A stretch of 64,000 bases of DNA from Prinia subflava (GCF_021018805.1 NC_086247.1:122313094-122377093); one strand, 5' to 3'; positions 34,496 through 46,082 are shown, numbered from the stretch's first letter. The notes: a model not told the origin generated them from the letters alone. A program made the numbers and translations.

Positions 34496-36619
34496 GCCAA
34501 ACTTAGGAATTCAAGGAACACAGAAATATCCCTGATACCAAAGTTACCAGTTGCTTTGGCCCAAGATTGCGTTCTTCCCTGCCAATTGCAAATAACCCAG
34601 AAAATTAATGTCTCCCATAAGGAAGCCTGCCCACTGTGGCTGTTTTCAACAATGCCGTAGGTTTCTTCTGCTTCCTTATTCCTCTGTGCTAAATTCAGGG
34701 GGTCATATTCCCGCTCATGCAAAGTGTAACTCACAAGTTGAGGCCCGCTAAGCAAGGACTTCCAGCTGTTTCATTCCTATAAGCACATAAATATTTATAC
34801 CACCCCAGGGTTCCTTTCATGCTGAAAATAAAGGTAGCACTTGTCTGCTGTTAAAATATATTACCCAGGATTATTAATGGCTTACCTCAGTATTAGGAAG
34901 ATGGATGAGAGGAGTGGAAAACTGGCTGTAATATTGGTTGGAAGATCCACTGAGTCCAGAGAACCTTGCTGTTTACTTGAAATTCCTGCTGGGAACTGAC
35001 ATCGAGGTTGATAGTGCTGTGTTTAGCTATCAAGAGATGATTAATTAAAAGCTGTAATAAATGGGAAATATAGTGGTTGACAGATGCAGAGCTAGCTAAA
35101 TTTCCTTGTGATGGGTAATGTGCACCATGGATTGATTATAACATCCTAACAGGATATGAATGATGCTTCTGAAGGTACAGAGGAGACAGGGAGAGTGTGC
35201 ATAAGGCCACATGAAAAGTGAGATGGCAGTTTACCTCTGTGGCATTTTGGTGCTCTACCTCTTCCTGTCCCACCTCAAGTCCAAATGTATTCTGATCAAG
35301 GCTGCTGGGAGTAATTTCCTACCCACTACACTGGAGCAAAGTAAATATCAGATAGGCAGTGAGGGGGGCTCAAGGTCCAGGTGCCAGTGTAGCATCACCA
35401 ACTGGGATTCTGTGGTGGCCTCTGCCCCGATTCCTCTGCCTGGCCATAAAATGGGAGATGGTGATGCTGTGCCTCTGTGCCCCTGTATGGCTGGCACAGG
35501 TTGCGAGGGCTGTGTGAAGGTCTGGAAAACTGCTGAAAAGCTTCGTTGTTAATTGGAAGTGTGATGGGAATGTCTCTTGAGTCAGTCTGCTGACTTTCAG
35601 GGACTCTGCTAGGGTGCTGCCTTGCCCTTCAGTACACACTGCTGTCACTTGGGGGCCCCTTGAATCCTCCTTCTCATCTGTCACTGGATTTAGACGGAGC
35701 ATGCTGAGAGCAGCCTGGTTTTCTTCCAGCAGGAATTATTTCATGGACCATTCCAGATTCTGCTAAATGAAGCGTGCCTTGATGTCATTTTAGAGTAATA
35801 TCTGTATTGGAATCGGAACCTGTGAAAATATGTAGGGCTCGCCTTTGTGCTTTGCTTTGTTCAGGTTAATTGTTGTGGCTTGTATGATTAAAGGGTCTGA
35901 CTGAACACAAAAATATGTTACATATAAGTGGAGGTTTAATGAAATAGTCATTCTTCTCTTAAAGTGAGATTGCTTTTGATATAAGACAGCAAAATAAAGG
36001 AATTCTCTATTCCTCTCCTTTTTTGGTGGAAATATTTATTATAGGTAATGAAAATCCAACTTGAACTCAATTGGCCTTAGTTTTGCCCAATTTTTGTCTT
36101 CCCTGATAAAATAGATGGACTTTTCTCTTCCTTGAAATTGCTAAAAGAGGCAAAGACAAGAGGAAGAGCCTTATTAAAATCTTACCATTGGGGTACTTTA
36201 TGCTGTAAATTTGAAAGCACCTGCTCCAAAGGTTTTTTGAAAATATCTCTGCCTAGTGAGATGCTGAAGGGGAAACACCATCTTCCACACCAAGCATTGT
36301 TAATGTTCCTTCAGTATGAGAGAGCTTTCGCCCTCCCAGTGCTCCCTGTTGACTTGCTGCCAGCTGCTCATGTATGTAATGTATATGGGTGTGCTTAAAA
36401 TCCATTCCCATCTATGAGGAAATGGATGGCTTGTACAAATACAGCACCATACATCACATACATTCTCCATATGTGCTGCAGTTTGGAATGTCAGTGAGCA
36501 CAGGGAAATGAGGATTGGGGCTATTTTAGAGGATGGAAATGCCAGAGAAGAGACAGAGAAATGGAGCGATTTATTTGTTTGGATAAATCTCCCTTTTACT
36601 GAATTGCTTTAATGCTGTG

Positions 36620-36787
36620 CCTGCTTCTCGTTCTTCCTCTCCTTCTCTTTTGCTGCTTCTTTCATTGCAGTTTATCAAATATGTAGGCAACAAAAAACCA
36701 GGGCCAGTGAAATGGAAGATTACAATTATGCATCAGTATTCCTGTAACACGGCTGCTCAGCAATGTCTCCTGGGAGTGTTACAATGA
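36620..36787 (+). other. Strong orphan 3' splice site with a 38-codon open frame
   Basis: An almost pure pyrimidine tract of about 50 nt ends in TTGCAG at 36670. The frame in phase with the upstream exon (phase 0) then stays open for 38 codons (FIKYVGNKKPGPVKWK...) and stops at 36785-36787. No convincing donor or polyadenylation signal follows at once. It may be an unused cassette or alternative last exon of RAPGEF5, or a pseudo-exon. I recognise no domain in the peptide. Confidence 0.25.
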
Positions 36788-37446
36788 ATATCTGACATTA
36801 ATTGGCTCAGTACCTGTATGTCTGACCTTGCAGAAATTTAATAGATCAATTCTACATGTTCTTCACTGATAAAGAAAACTTCTTCAGGGCAGGGGCTGCA
36901 TCTTTGGGCATCCTGCACCACACACAACCAGAAGTAGCAGTCAGATTCACTGGGTCTTAGAATAAAAAAATAATAGAAAGAGGAATCGTAAAGTGGTTTC
37001 TCTCCCTTGTTTTGCCAAGGTAGCTCTGTTCCTCAGCATTTTTTTACCCATTCGAAGTCCTTTCCACTGCTGGATACTGTACACTTGATACACAAATGCT
37101 GTTTTCTCTTCTTTGAGTAGTACACGTATGGCCTTCGTATTTGCATTTGACATACTGAACAATATAACTAAACCAGGTCAGAATAGAGGAACAGCACCTA
37201 CTGCGATGTCCTTGCATTGAAGCAGCTGCCTCTTTTGTGTCGCTCACTGTGCGGTGACTGAATCTGCGGGAGGATCTCGCAGGGGCTGCGCGCCGCTCTT
37301 GGGCGGCCGCCGCGTTTCAATGCGCCCTGCTCAGTCAGCAGGCAGCCCTCATCTCCCGCTCTGCTCAGTCAGCTGCCTCTGCCTGCGCTGGGGATGCGGG
37401 CTGCACAGACGGGTGGTGCCCCAGCTCCCTCCTCTGTCAGGGAGCA

Positions 37447-37471
37447 GGGCGGGAGAAGGTCGGTGTATAAA
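37447..37471 (+). promoter_or_regulatory. GC box plus TATA box, candidate distal core promoter
   Basis: GGGCGGG at 37447 and TATAAA at 37466 lie close together at the left shoulder of the CpG island, predicting a start near 37495. The frame of the exon at 38037 is open from 37254, so a transcript from here could retain that exon with extra upstream sequence. Confidence 0.3.
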
Positions 37472-38036
37472 CCGCAGCTTAGCCAGGATTCACACGCGCG
37501 GCGGTCACCGGGCTGAACTTTCTGTGGGGGTGTTGGTTTCCCAAGTTAAAAAGTTGTTGAAAAGAAGGGAAATCCGTACACAGAGTATTTTGGGAGATGC
37601 TCAGAGGCACACATTTCTTGCTTGCCCCACTGTTTTTATTGCCTTTATTATAGTACAGGGGAGAAGCTTTATAGAAGGTGTATTCTGCCTCTCTATTGCT
37701 GGCGTGCTCGGGAGCACTTGCCGCTTTCAGACTATTGTTACCTGTCCTCTGCTTTATTTGACTGTCTGGGAATTAAACAAGCCATCACCTTGGGGACACG
37801 GAAACCCTCATATTCAAAGCCCCCCTCGCACTGGCTTCTGTGAATTAAAATCCAACACGCGGAGCCCAGTGCCGCTCACAAAGGGAGCCCGTTCCTCCTC
37901 CCTGTCCCGGGGTGCGAAGAGCCCCCTCCCCAGTTTTTGCCTCCCGCATGGCCCGCCCGGGCGGCGGGGTGGCAGCCCCAGCCCCGACCCCGCGGGCACT
38001 GACGGCTCTCTCTGTGCTCTCCCCCTGCGCACGAAG

Positions 38037-38140
38037 GCGGACGATGGAGGCGGCGGCGAGCGGGCGCGGGAGGCGGCCGGCGCGGCGCTGGTGCTGCGGA
38101 AGGTGTGGTCACGCAGCCCGGCCCCCGAGCGGCGCGGGAG
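38037..38140 (+). CDS. RAPGEF5: RAPGEF5 long-isoform linker exon between CNB remnant and REM domain
   Basis: A 104-nt exon. Its acceptor has a CTGAC branch-point match (A at 38002, 34 nt upstream), a CTCTCTCTGTGCTCTCCCCC tract and AAG at 38034-38036. Its donor is GAG/GTAAGG at 38140/38141. Translated in phase 0 from the exon at 10627 it gives ADDGGGGERAREAAGAALVL, then RKVWSRSPAPERRG, and ends with two bases of an Arg codon. The ALVLRKV segment aligns with the EPAC2 linker VLVLEKV that precedes KYTVMSGTPEKILEH. The phase-2 end joins exactly to the internal acceptor at 38475, giving AG+A (Arg) followed by YVVVSGTPEKILEH. The residues are unusually Gly/Ala/Arg-rich because the exon sits in the CpG island. 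It is absent from the short isoform. Confidence 0.8.
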
Positions 38141-38202
38141 GTAAGGCTTCCGCGGCTCCGGGCGTGCGGGGCTGGACCGGCCGGGCCGGGCTCGGCGGCA
38201 GC

Positions 38203-38211
38203 GGGCGGGGC
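38203..38211 (+). promoter_or_regulatory. Sp1-type GC box of the short-isoform promoter
   Basis: GGGCGGGGC lies in the densest part of the CpG island, 83 bp upstream of the ATG at 38294 and 60 bp after the donor of the linker exon. It fits a TATA-less CpG-island promoter for the short RAPGEF5 form. Confidence 0.5.
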
Positions 38212-38293
38212 GGCGGCCCGCGGCCCCGGCAGGGCGATGGCCCCCGCGGGGGGAGCTTAGGGCCGGGCGGCGGCGCGCAGGGAGCGGGGCGCC

Positions 38294-38564
38294 ATGGGCA
38301 GCGGCAGGGTGCGGGTGCCCGAGGCGCTGGCGGGCCGCGGCGGGGAGCGGCCGCTGCCCACCTTCGACGTGCCTTACTTCAAGTACATCGACGAGGAGGA
38401 CGAGGAGGATGAGTGGAGCAGCCGCTCGCAGTCCTCCACCGAGGATGACTCCGGGGACTCTCTGCTTTCCGACAGATACGTGGTGGTGTCGGGGACGCCG
38501 GAGAAGATTTTGGAGCATCTCCTCAGCGACCTGCACCTGGAAGCCGCCCAGGACAAAGAGACGG
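38294..38564 (+). CDS. RAPGEF5: RAPGEF5 short-isoform first coding exon; its 3' part is also a long-isoform exon
   Basis: The ATG is in a good context (GCGCCATGG). The exon encodes 90 codons plus one nucleotide and ends at ACGG/GTAAGG. The peptide starts MGSGRVRVPEALAGRGGERP, goes on LPTFDVPYFKYIDEED, then an acidic stretch, a Ser-rich stretch (SSRSQSSTEDD) and DRYVVVSGTPEKILEHLLSD, the start of the REM domain that supports the CDC25-type catalytic core. It matches remembered human RAPGEF5 almost residue for residue after a divergent N-terminus that is about eight residues shorter. Inside the exon, CTCTGCTTTCCGACAG/A at 38475/38476 is an acceptor in phase 2, used by the long isoform. The phase-1 end agrees with human KET-E, where the Glu codon would be split. 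The next exon (TLLDDFLL...) was not found in the window. RAPGEF5 loads GTP onto Rap1/Rap2 (and reportedly M-Ras). Confidence 0.96.
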
Positions 38565-41500
38565 GTAAGGAGCGATCCTGGCGGGGAGGCGGCGGCGGCC
38601 GGGGGTGGGGAGAGGTGCCGGTCCCGGTGTCGGCAGGGCGGCGAGGCGCAGGATCGGTCCCGGGCACCCCTGGCCGAAAGCCGCTGCCAGCCGGGCGTCA
38701 GCCGGGGCGATGCGGGGAGGAATCCCCGAGCGTGGCGCGGCAGCGGGAGGTGTCGGAGCGGCCTCGGCCCCGGGGCAGGAGCGCCGGCCGTAGCGGAGCC
38801 GCTCGGCAGCAACTTGAAGCGGTTTGCCCTCGGCTCCGGCTGCCGCAGGCTGCGGCGGGCTTTGTACGGCACCGTCTCTCTGCAGGCTGGGCTGCCATCC
38901 CTCGTAGCCTGCAGCTGCTCCTCTGCCCATCCGGACGCTTGCAGTGCACCTCACCTCCTGGCCAGCTGCTCGTTTTGCCACCACTTTGGCACGTCTGTTT
39001 AATAGAAATGACTTATAAATTTCCTCATAGCCCAGGGCACACCGTATCGCCCAGTTCTCTACTTGTTTGTCTTCAACCAGAGACATTCTAGCCTAGAGCA
39101 ATTTTATATGAATAGGGCTACTTGACATGCAGTTTAATTTCCAGCTGGATCTCATGGCTATATGCACAGCTTGCTGTCACCAAAAGCTCATGGAATAGTT
39201 TATCAGAAGTGCCTGTAACCTGCAATTCATAGATACTTTTAATGGAAGCAGCCAGGTTGGTGAGACTTTTGGAGGTCCTGAATGCTGAAGAGGAGGGTAG
39301 GTGGCTGCCAATGGCACTGTCTATCCCCAACAGAGTTAAAATGCATACTCCTGATGCCTGTATATATCTTTCTCTACAGATGAGATTACTGAGAATAAAC
39401 ACACTTTAATCCTTTTAAATGTCTGAAAATATAAATAACATCTGTGATTCCCAGAGGAATGTCTCAGAACAAGTCATTAGTTTAATGTGGGACAATAAGC
39501 ATATTCCTAGTGCTGATGTGTCGGTGCCCCAAAGAAATACATAGAGGTGTCTGTCAGTGATATTATTACAGTGTTCCTAGTGCTGCTTTTGTCTGCCTTG
39601 ACATTAATATTTAGTGCAGAGAGAGGCTCTGGCTGTTTCCCTTCTACAGATGCACTAGGCTAGTTATGGGTGTAATTTACTTGAACCAGCTCATAGGCAG
39701 TGTAGTGAGGATCCTTCCTTGGCCTTTTGAGGTCAAATATTGGATCCAGAATAAGTTTTCTCATTAATGTTTATCACACACAGATTGGGGAGCTGCCAGT
39801 CTTTATAGTCTGCTTCATCTTATTTTAAAAGCTCACAATCTTGCCGGAAAACAATGATACTTTCAGTATTGATATGCATTATATTTTGGTGTTTGTAAAT
39901 GCAAAGCACTCCTTATGCAAAACCTTAGATGCTGTATACATCCTCCCATGTACTACCTTTTTTTTTAAACCTCTTTGCTCTCTCTCCTTCACATCACAGA
40001 GAGGCTGTTCCTAAGCCTGGTCTTTTTGTTGTACTGAGGGACTGGTAAACTGTCCTCAAAGCAAATGTTAAACCACCACTTGCTTGGTTGTTAGCAGATA
40101 GTAAAGTATTTAAAGGTTGATTAGCTTCCCCTCACTTCTGCCTTATCCTAACTCCTTTGGAAAGAAATAATTAGACTCTGCCCTGTAGCCAGGGTTAACT
40201 GGATCCCAGGGACAGAACAATGTAACTGTGCCTTCGATTTTTTGCCATCACAAAGATGTGTGCTAAACCTTGCCCAGCAGCCCTCCACTCCCTCAAGAGT
40301 AGTTCCTCAGATGTCATTTTCTTCTGACTTTATCAATCTGGTAATACAGAACTTCATCAAAATGAAGGACTTCAGGAGTTATGTTTCCCAGTGGTTTGTG
40401 AGGGGGATGCCCTGTAATGGTTTTTACCAGCTTGTTTTGCAGACTCAGCTGCCTTTGGCATGAGGGAGTATGGGATGCTAATTGTGCATATGTACAGCTT
40501 TGTGTGTGTACCTGAAGGCATCCTTCTGTCGTTTGGGTGCTTGCATTTGCTGGGTTTTGTGGTTTTTTTCTAGTCCCAATCTGGCCCATCTCGATCGAGT
40601 TGTAGAGCCCTGCAGGCTTGTGTTTTAGCAGGCATAGCTTCACAGAACATAAAAGAACAATGTTGTTGTACCCAGCTGCTGCTCCTGCTGTCAGTTTGCC
40701 AGTTCCAGGATGACTTCCATGGCCTCTTGCTTTCCCTGCAGCCCCCAGTGCTGTTTCCTTATTTGTGTCTGTAGAGAACATGAGAAAGGGCTGTTCTTAC
40801 ATTTGCTGGTGCACAGGGGGCTGTTGTTCTGTTTGACCCTTTGCACTGCTTCCCAAGGAGGGATGCTCTGCATGTTTTCATTCCCATCCTTCGTACACTA
40901 GATCATAACTGCAGCCGTCTATGGCTGTTAACAAAACAATCCTCTATCCTGGGCTGGCGTGGTCGTGGAACGCTGCCCTTTGTAAATGCCGGCATGGCTG
41001 AATGATGTGCCATGGATTGCTCCCAGCCAACCTCCATTTTCTAGCCCAAGCCAGCAGACACCACTTGCACCTGAGAGCATAAAGCAGGTTTTGAGGCTGG
41101 TCTGGAACAAATTTTACTGGTGTCCAGCACAGTCTCCAAGGCTTCCTTCAGCTGCGGCTAAACCTGCAGCAAGACTCCTTAAGCACTCGGCTTAATAAAC
41201 TCTGCTATAATAAACAGGTAGGACCCAACCTGAAGAGTTATCCCAGTGGCATAACAGAGCACTGTTAGCAGCTGAGAACACCCAAAGAGGACACTGCAAT
41301 CTGCAAAGCTAGCCTAGTCTGTTGCTCTGGTGACTTCCATAGGCAGGGTGTCTGGAAAGCCTGAGGTTTCCAAGACTCTTTAGGCTTAATTTACTTAGTA
41401 ATTGTGTGATGACTGAGGGATTTTTTGTGATGACTCTGTCAGGGAGTATATTCGAGTTCTTGGGACATCACCCTTAGTTTGGGCTTGCCATTAACAAAGG

Positions 41501-43479
41501 CTTGCCAGCCTTCCATCTATCTCAAAGGGAGGAAGTTTTCATCTCACTGAGGTACTATAATCTGTAAAGTGCCAACCCCCAAGAAGACTGTTCTTCTTTC
41601 CTACCATGGGATGGATGGAATTTTTAAATTTCTGTAGCAAACAACTTTTCTGAGTCATCTCTAAGGTGGTTGGAATCACTGGGGAATGTCTGCTGAGTGT
41701 GCATTTTAGAGTGTAATTTGAGGTTTTAAGACCTGAATAGAGAGATACACTTCAAATATGTCGGTGTGTAGATGGAAGATGCAAGACACACCTCCTGGGC
41801 TAATCCTCTTCAAGGGTGGGGATTTGAACAAGTCATCTCCAAGAGGCCAAGTCTTACCATCTCAGGATCTCTAATCCCTTCCCATTGACTACACCATTTA
41901 TTTCGGAATCATTGTTCTTTTATGTAAAATCTTTATTTCTTGGATGTTAGCAGCATTTCCTTCTCTAGATATTATCCTGATGTCATCTTTGGAGTTTCCT
42001 CCAGCTGGTCTCTGTTCAAACATACTGTCTTGCTTTGTGGTGGTTACATTCAACATTTGGGAGCCTCTGGGATGTTGTAGCGATCATCACATCCACTGCT
42101 ACTACTCCAGGCCTGCCTGGATCACTCAGAGCATTTCTTTCAGTCCATTGAGTCACTTCTCTCAGGCAGTTTAAGCAGAACATTGCTGAAGTAGAACATA
42201 ATCTCCCCCATTGCATCTGCTGACACCACAGCTTTTACCTCCCTACTATGGGATTCATTTTCAGGAATGAATAGAGAAGAGATTAATTTGTGAAGGTCTT
42301 TGAGAGCAAGGGGCAGTGGGAAAGTGTGATCTGGAGAAAGGAAATAAATGTGGAATGGTATAGCTAGAACAACACGGTGGTGTCGGTATTAACAGATGCA
42401 TTTTGTAGTGGACTGGGTGAAAGGGATTGTGACAAGATGGGGGCATGACAGTTTTATTAGGCTATTGCAGAAGTTGGGATGGCAGATGATGGAGGGCCTG
42501 GAGAAAGATTAAAGGGCCAGAAAAAGAGGATGAGTCCTCATGACATAGCTAAAAGAGAGGCAGAAAAGTGTAAGTATGGTCTGGATTTCTTTGCAGTAGA
42601 AACAAAAAGGAATAATGACCTTTGTGTCATGCTATGTCACCTTATCTGGGACAGTGCATGATCCTTGGATTAGTGGGAACTCTCCCTTGTCTTTATCTCT
42701 GTCATACAGAGACAGTTTTACCTTTAGGATTGTGACATAGCACCTCAGAGGGGCCTTCAGACCATGTCTATTTGTCCTAGAAGTCCCGTGTAGTAAGAGC
42801 TACTTTTGTTTAACACATTCTGTTTCTACACTGCACCCATGCCGCTGCTGTGCTGTTGGGCAGTGGCACCCTCTGCAGAACTGGACGTGACCTTGGAGGA
42901 GAATGGTACTATCTTGCATGAACTGGCTGTAGTCAGCTGCTGAATGAAGTTGTGAAAAAGGGATACAGCTCTGCCTTTTCTAGATTGTGTTTTGTTTAAT
43001 ATTCCAAGGAAAAAAGGTCTGGTTGCTTTTTGATATTTTTTTCTTAGTTATGAAGGATGTTATTAGGTGTTTTGCTCACTTTGCTTTTCACTGATGATTA
43101 AAAGGTGTTGAAAAATGTACTCCTGTGATAGCCACACAGTCACTGTAAGTGTGTCTGATGCATGTGGACTGATGTCAACAAGAATAAATATTTGCCCAAC
43201 ACTTTGTGATCCTACCTTCCAGGTTTTAGTATGGAGAAAATAAATGCCTGCTAACCCTTCCTCTTAACAGTCCTTTATAATGAAATGTTGTCAGTCATAT
43301 TTTGAGGGATTTTGTAAACTTTTCCCTGATGTTTAGGAAGATTTGGTAAAATAAGTGGGCTAAATGCTTATTACTGCCATGCCCATAGGAGAGGAATAAG
43401 AGTTTAGCAGATCACATCAGTGTAAGACTAACAGAAAAGTTAAAAAATACTAATATGTATCAGTGTTCAATATGAGAGA

Positions 43480-43760
43480 ACCTGGGGAGGCTCTTGCAGA
43501 TGACCATTGCTTCATGCAGTGTGAGTCTAAGCTATCTCTAAATTAGACTGTCAGTAGAAGTAGGTTTAGAATAAATCAATAAAATGAATAGTAACAAATC
43601 ACCAGGATCAGATGTTACTCCCCAAAGACTTCTAAAGGAACTCTGATATGAAATTGCTGAACTCCTAACAGTGGTGTGTAATCTATCATATAAAGCAGCT
43701 TGAGTGGCAGAGGAAGGTGGAAAATGTGATACCAATTAAAAGAAATGGTTCTATTTGGGG
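43480..43760 (+). mobile_element. Ancient CR1/L3-type LINE, reverse transcriptase fragment
   Basis: From 43593 the frame reads NKSPGSDVTPQRLLKEL, a stop, then YEIAELLTVVCNLS, before more stops. This matches the conserved KSPGPDG...LKEL...EIA.LLT segment of CR1-clade reverse transcriptases. The copy is dead: stops, small gaps, no full ORF. The distance to the next recognisable RT motif at 44342 is larger than expected, so an insertion or a separate fragment lies between. Confidence 0.65.
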
Positions 43761-44289
43761 AATATCTAAGTAATAAGGTTGCCATTTTATCAATACATTA
43801 TTCTAGCATAAACTGTTGTTGTAGTTGAAAGAAGCACCTCAGCCTTTCCCTGCCACTCCTGCCACTGGTGCCTCTGTGATTCTACAGTCTGTCGTGTGAT
43901 TCTGTAGCACACCAAAGCAGGGAGCTGGTCCTGCTTGATACTAACCTAGGAAATACTAAATGATTAGTTTTAAGATGGATAAGTATCTTGATCCACTTAA
44001 TCTGTCAGTGACACAAAGTTTGCCCCCCTGACACAGGGAGCGAGAGATGTGCAGGTGAGGACAGCAGGAGAGAAGGACTGGTGTCTTTAGCAGCTCGACT
44101 TGCTTGCAGGAATATGATTAGATACAAAATTTCAGCATGAAGTTATGAATTTGTGCTGGGAAATTGGGTGGGAGTACAGTACACGCAGAAGGAAGAAGTG
44201 CATATGGAAATATACTGAGAAGCAGGAAATGTGGGGACTGCTTTTTGCAGACAGTTCAGATCTTGTGTATCCTGTAGAGCTGGTAAAGG

Positions 44290-45570
44290 TCTGAAAGAGT
44301 ATGAGGATATGATCTGGTGTGCCTGTATCTTATATTCATATTTTCAAAATGCTTTCGATAGAGTCCCTTGCCAAAAATCCTGAAAGAAATTTAAAGATTG
44401 TTTTGATCAGGAAGGAGATGCTTTTCAGACTGATGATTACTTAAAGAGAGAAAAATGAAAGGTAGGAATAAATTGTCTGTGTTTAAAATGGAGGGAATTC
44501 ACCATTGAAGACTGGGTGCTGCTGAGTGTAGGATGAAATCTGAGGTAACAGCATGTGCTGGTATTATTAAATGATTGAGGGTCTCCCAGTAAATAAAGCC
44601 ATAGTTTCACCTTTGGCGGCCATGCAAAATTATGTTCATGTACACCCTATTATTCCCACATCTGACTGCCTGTTTGAGCTGCTGTGCTACATCAGGAAGC
44701 CAATCCAACTCAGAATTAGTCTCATGAAAGTAATAAGAATGGGGCAGTGTAGAACTGGGAAAATAAGTTGGGAACAGGCCCCTCAAACCAGCCCTATGGC
44801 TGCAGAAAGATGAAAGGAATAAAAATCTATGTGACTGCAGGATAAAATTGCACATGGGATCCAAGTTTGAAAAATGCAAAGTAATGTGTTTTTCTACCAT
44901 GAAGAAGAGGAAATTCTTATTATACATATTCAGCAGGGTGCTGACTTGACTATTATCATGCAGAAAATAGGTCTATGGAGGTAGTGTGGAAAGTTCGTGG
45001 AAATTTTTGATCAGCATTGGTCCAAAAGGCGAGTGGTATTTAGGCTAATTAGGATAAAAGCCAGGCAAGAGCTGTAGTTATACCATTGTGGAAATGTGAA
45101 ATATGGAATGTATAATATGATTCCTCTTCTCCCCCAGCTCAGGTTGAAAAGGAAGTAAAGGGCAGCAGGAGTGATTAGAATTATAGATTAAATACATCTG
45201 TGAATAAATAATCTAGGTCTGGTCATTGTAGGAAGGCAACTGAGAAGTAGTTTTCCAGTATAATGCACAGCTAAACTGTGAAATTTGTTGTTGTGAGTAT
45301 TCTGTGGAAACGAAAACTTGGAAGGGTTTAAAAACAAACTAGGCAAAATCCAGCAAAAGCTCCATTACTGTGGTGATGTCAATACAACTTCCAATTTGGA
45401 AAGTCTACAGTGCCTGATGCTGGAAGATAGGAGGGTTTGTCTGATACAGATAACTCTGTATTTATCTTTTTCTGAGCTATTTTTTCTTCTGTTGGGCATC
45501 TTCTGTCAAAGACCTGGTTCTTTTTATGGGGATCTTTGACCTGACCCAGTGTATTACATGCAGCATGTTG
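44290..45570 (+). mobile_element. Ancient CR1/L3-type LINE, RT motif A to 3' end
   Basis: At 44342 the frame reads FQNAFDRVPCQK, the degraded FxKAFDxVPH motif A of CR1 reverse transcriptase. Around 44870, AAATGCAAAGTAATG corresponds to the FNxxKCKVLH region. The segment around 45300-45360 (GGGTTTAAAAACAAACTAGG) and the end near 45530 (GGGGATCTTTGACCTGACCC) match the 3' untranslated end of old amniote CR1/L3 elements, whose tail carries GGACCTTTGGTCTGACCCAG. Orientation is plus. Many substitutions show that it is far older than the CR1 tail at 30700. Confidence 0.75.
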
Positions 45571-46068
45571 CAGAATTAATTGGAATCTAAGATTATAATA
45601 AGATAGGTAGGAAAACTTGAGTGAGCTGGCAGCAGAGTAGGAGTCATTTTCTGCTGAATGGCTTTGCAGATGGCATGGTGGAACCTGAAGCTGGAACAAG
45701 CGAAGCAGGAGCTTTGGGGATAGCATGAAGTTGGGACCAAGTCTGCCAGCAGTGACACTGGCTTCTCAAATGGGAAGGTCTGACATCCTCTAACATCCAC
45801 CTGCACTTTGCCATGCTACCTCATCTCCTCCTCTTGGCTTGATCTTGTGCCAAGTAGACTTAGGTATCTTCATAGGATTTTTTTTTTCCTTTGACAGGAT
45901 TATTTTCTGTCACAGTAGTGAGCTGAATCAGCTTGCAGAAGGAGCAGCATGTCTGGGATTCACTGCAGACAGACAGTGTGTGACATGCTGCGGTGCCAAG
46001 ATAATGGGAAATGCCAATGAGGGGAATATGTCTAAGATGCTCTCTTGTGTCAGGAGCTCAGACAGTTG

Positions 46069-46082
46069 TTTTTTTTTTTTTT
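46069..46082 (+). repeat. Poly-T tract (14 T)
   Basis: A pure T run in the sense direction of the gene. Confidence 0.9.

Larger units (their letters stand above)
10628..38036 (+). other. RAPGEF5: 27.4 kb RAPGEF5 intron
   Basis: A long AT-rich intron between the CNB-remnant exon and the linker exon. It holds an LTR-like segment (about 13340-13866), a POU MORE site, RFX X-boxes at 13959 and 27130, a recursive-splice-like site at 21809/21810, a TA array at 22371, the 297-bp CCTTC array at 29431, a CR1 tail at 30700, an A-rich patch at 33228, several long T tracts, hairpins at 18195 and 32392, and a strong orphan acceptor at 36670. These are listed separately. Between them I see only ordinary AT-rich intronic sequence without recognisable genes. 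Confidence 0.7.
37254..38960. promoter_or_regulatory. RAPGEF5: CpG island and internal promoter region of RAPGEF5
   Basis: GC content and CpG frequency rise sharply from about 37250, are highest over 37850-38800, and fall to intronic level by about 39000. A GGGCGGGGC Sp1-type box sits at 38203-38211, roughly 85 bp before the short-isoform ATG. Further upstream, a GGGCGGG box (37447-37453) is followed by TATAAA (37466-37471), which could drive a second, more distal start. The island covers the linker exon of the long form and the first exon of the short form, so transcription starting here gives a protein without DEP and CNB remnants. The start site is not resolved from sequence alone. Confidence 0.8.

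Noticed and set aside
37254..38144. Plus-strand 296-codon ORF over the CpG island
   Set aside because: GC-rich sequence lacks stops by composition. Only its last 34 codons (38037-38140) have splice signals and homology; the rest resembles no protein.
37814..38872. Minus-strand 352-codon ORF
   Set aside because: Antisense shadow of the GC-rich RAPGEF5 exons, Pro/Arg/Ala-rich with no domain.
42479..42661. 60-codon ORF starting MADDGGPGERLKGQKK
   Set aside because: Protein-like composition, but isolated, without splice signals or known similarity.
44006..44027. Possible RT motif C (ADDTKF-like) in the old LINE
   Set aside because: It would lie before motif A, the wrong order, and the flanking residues do not match; probably chance.
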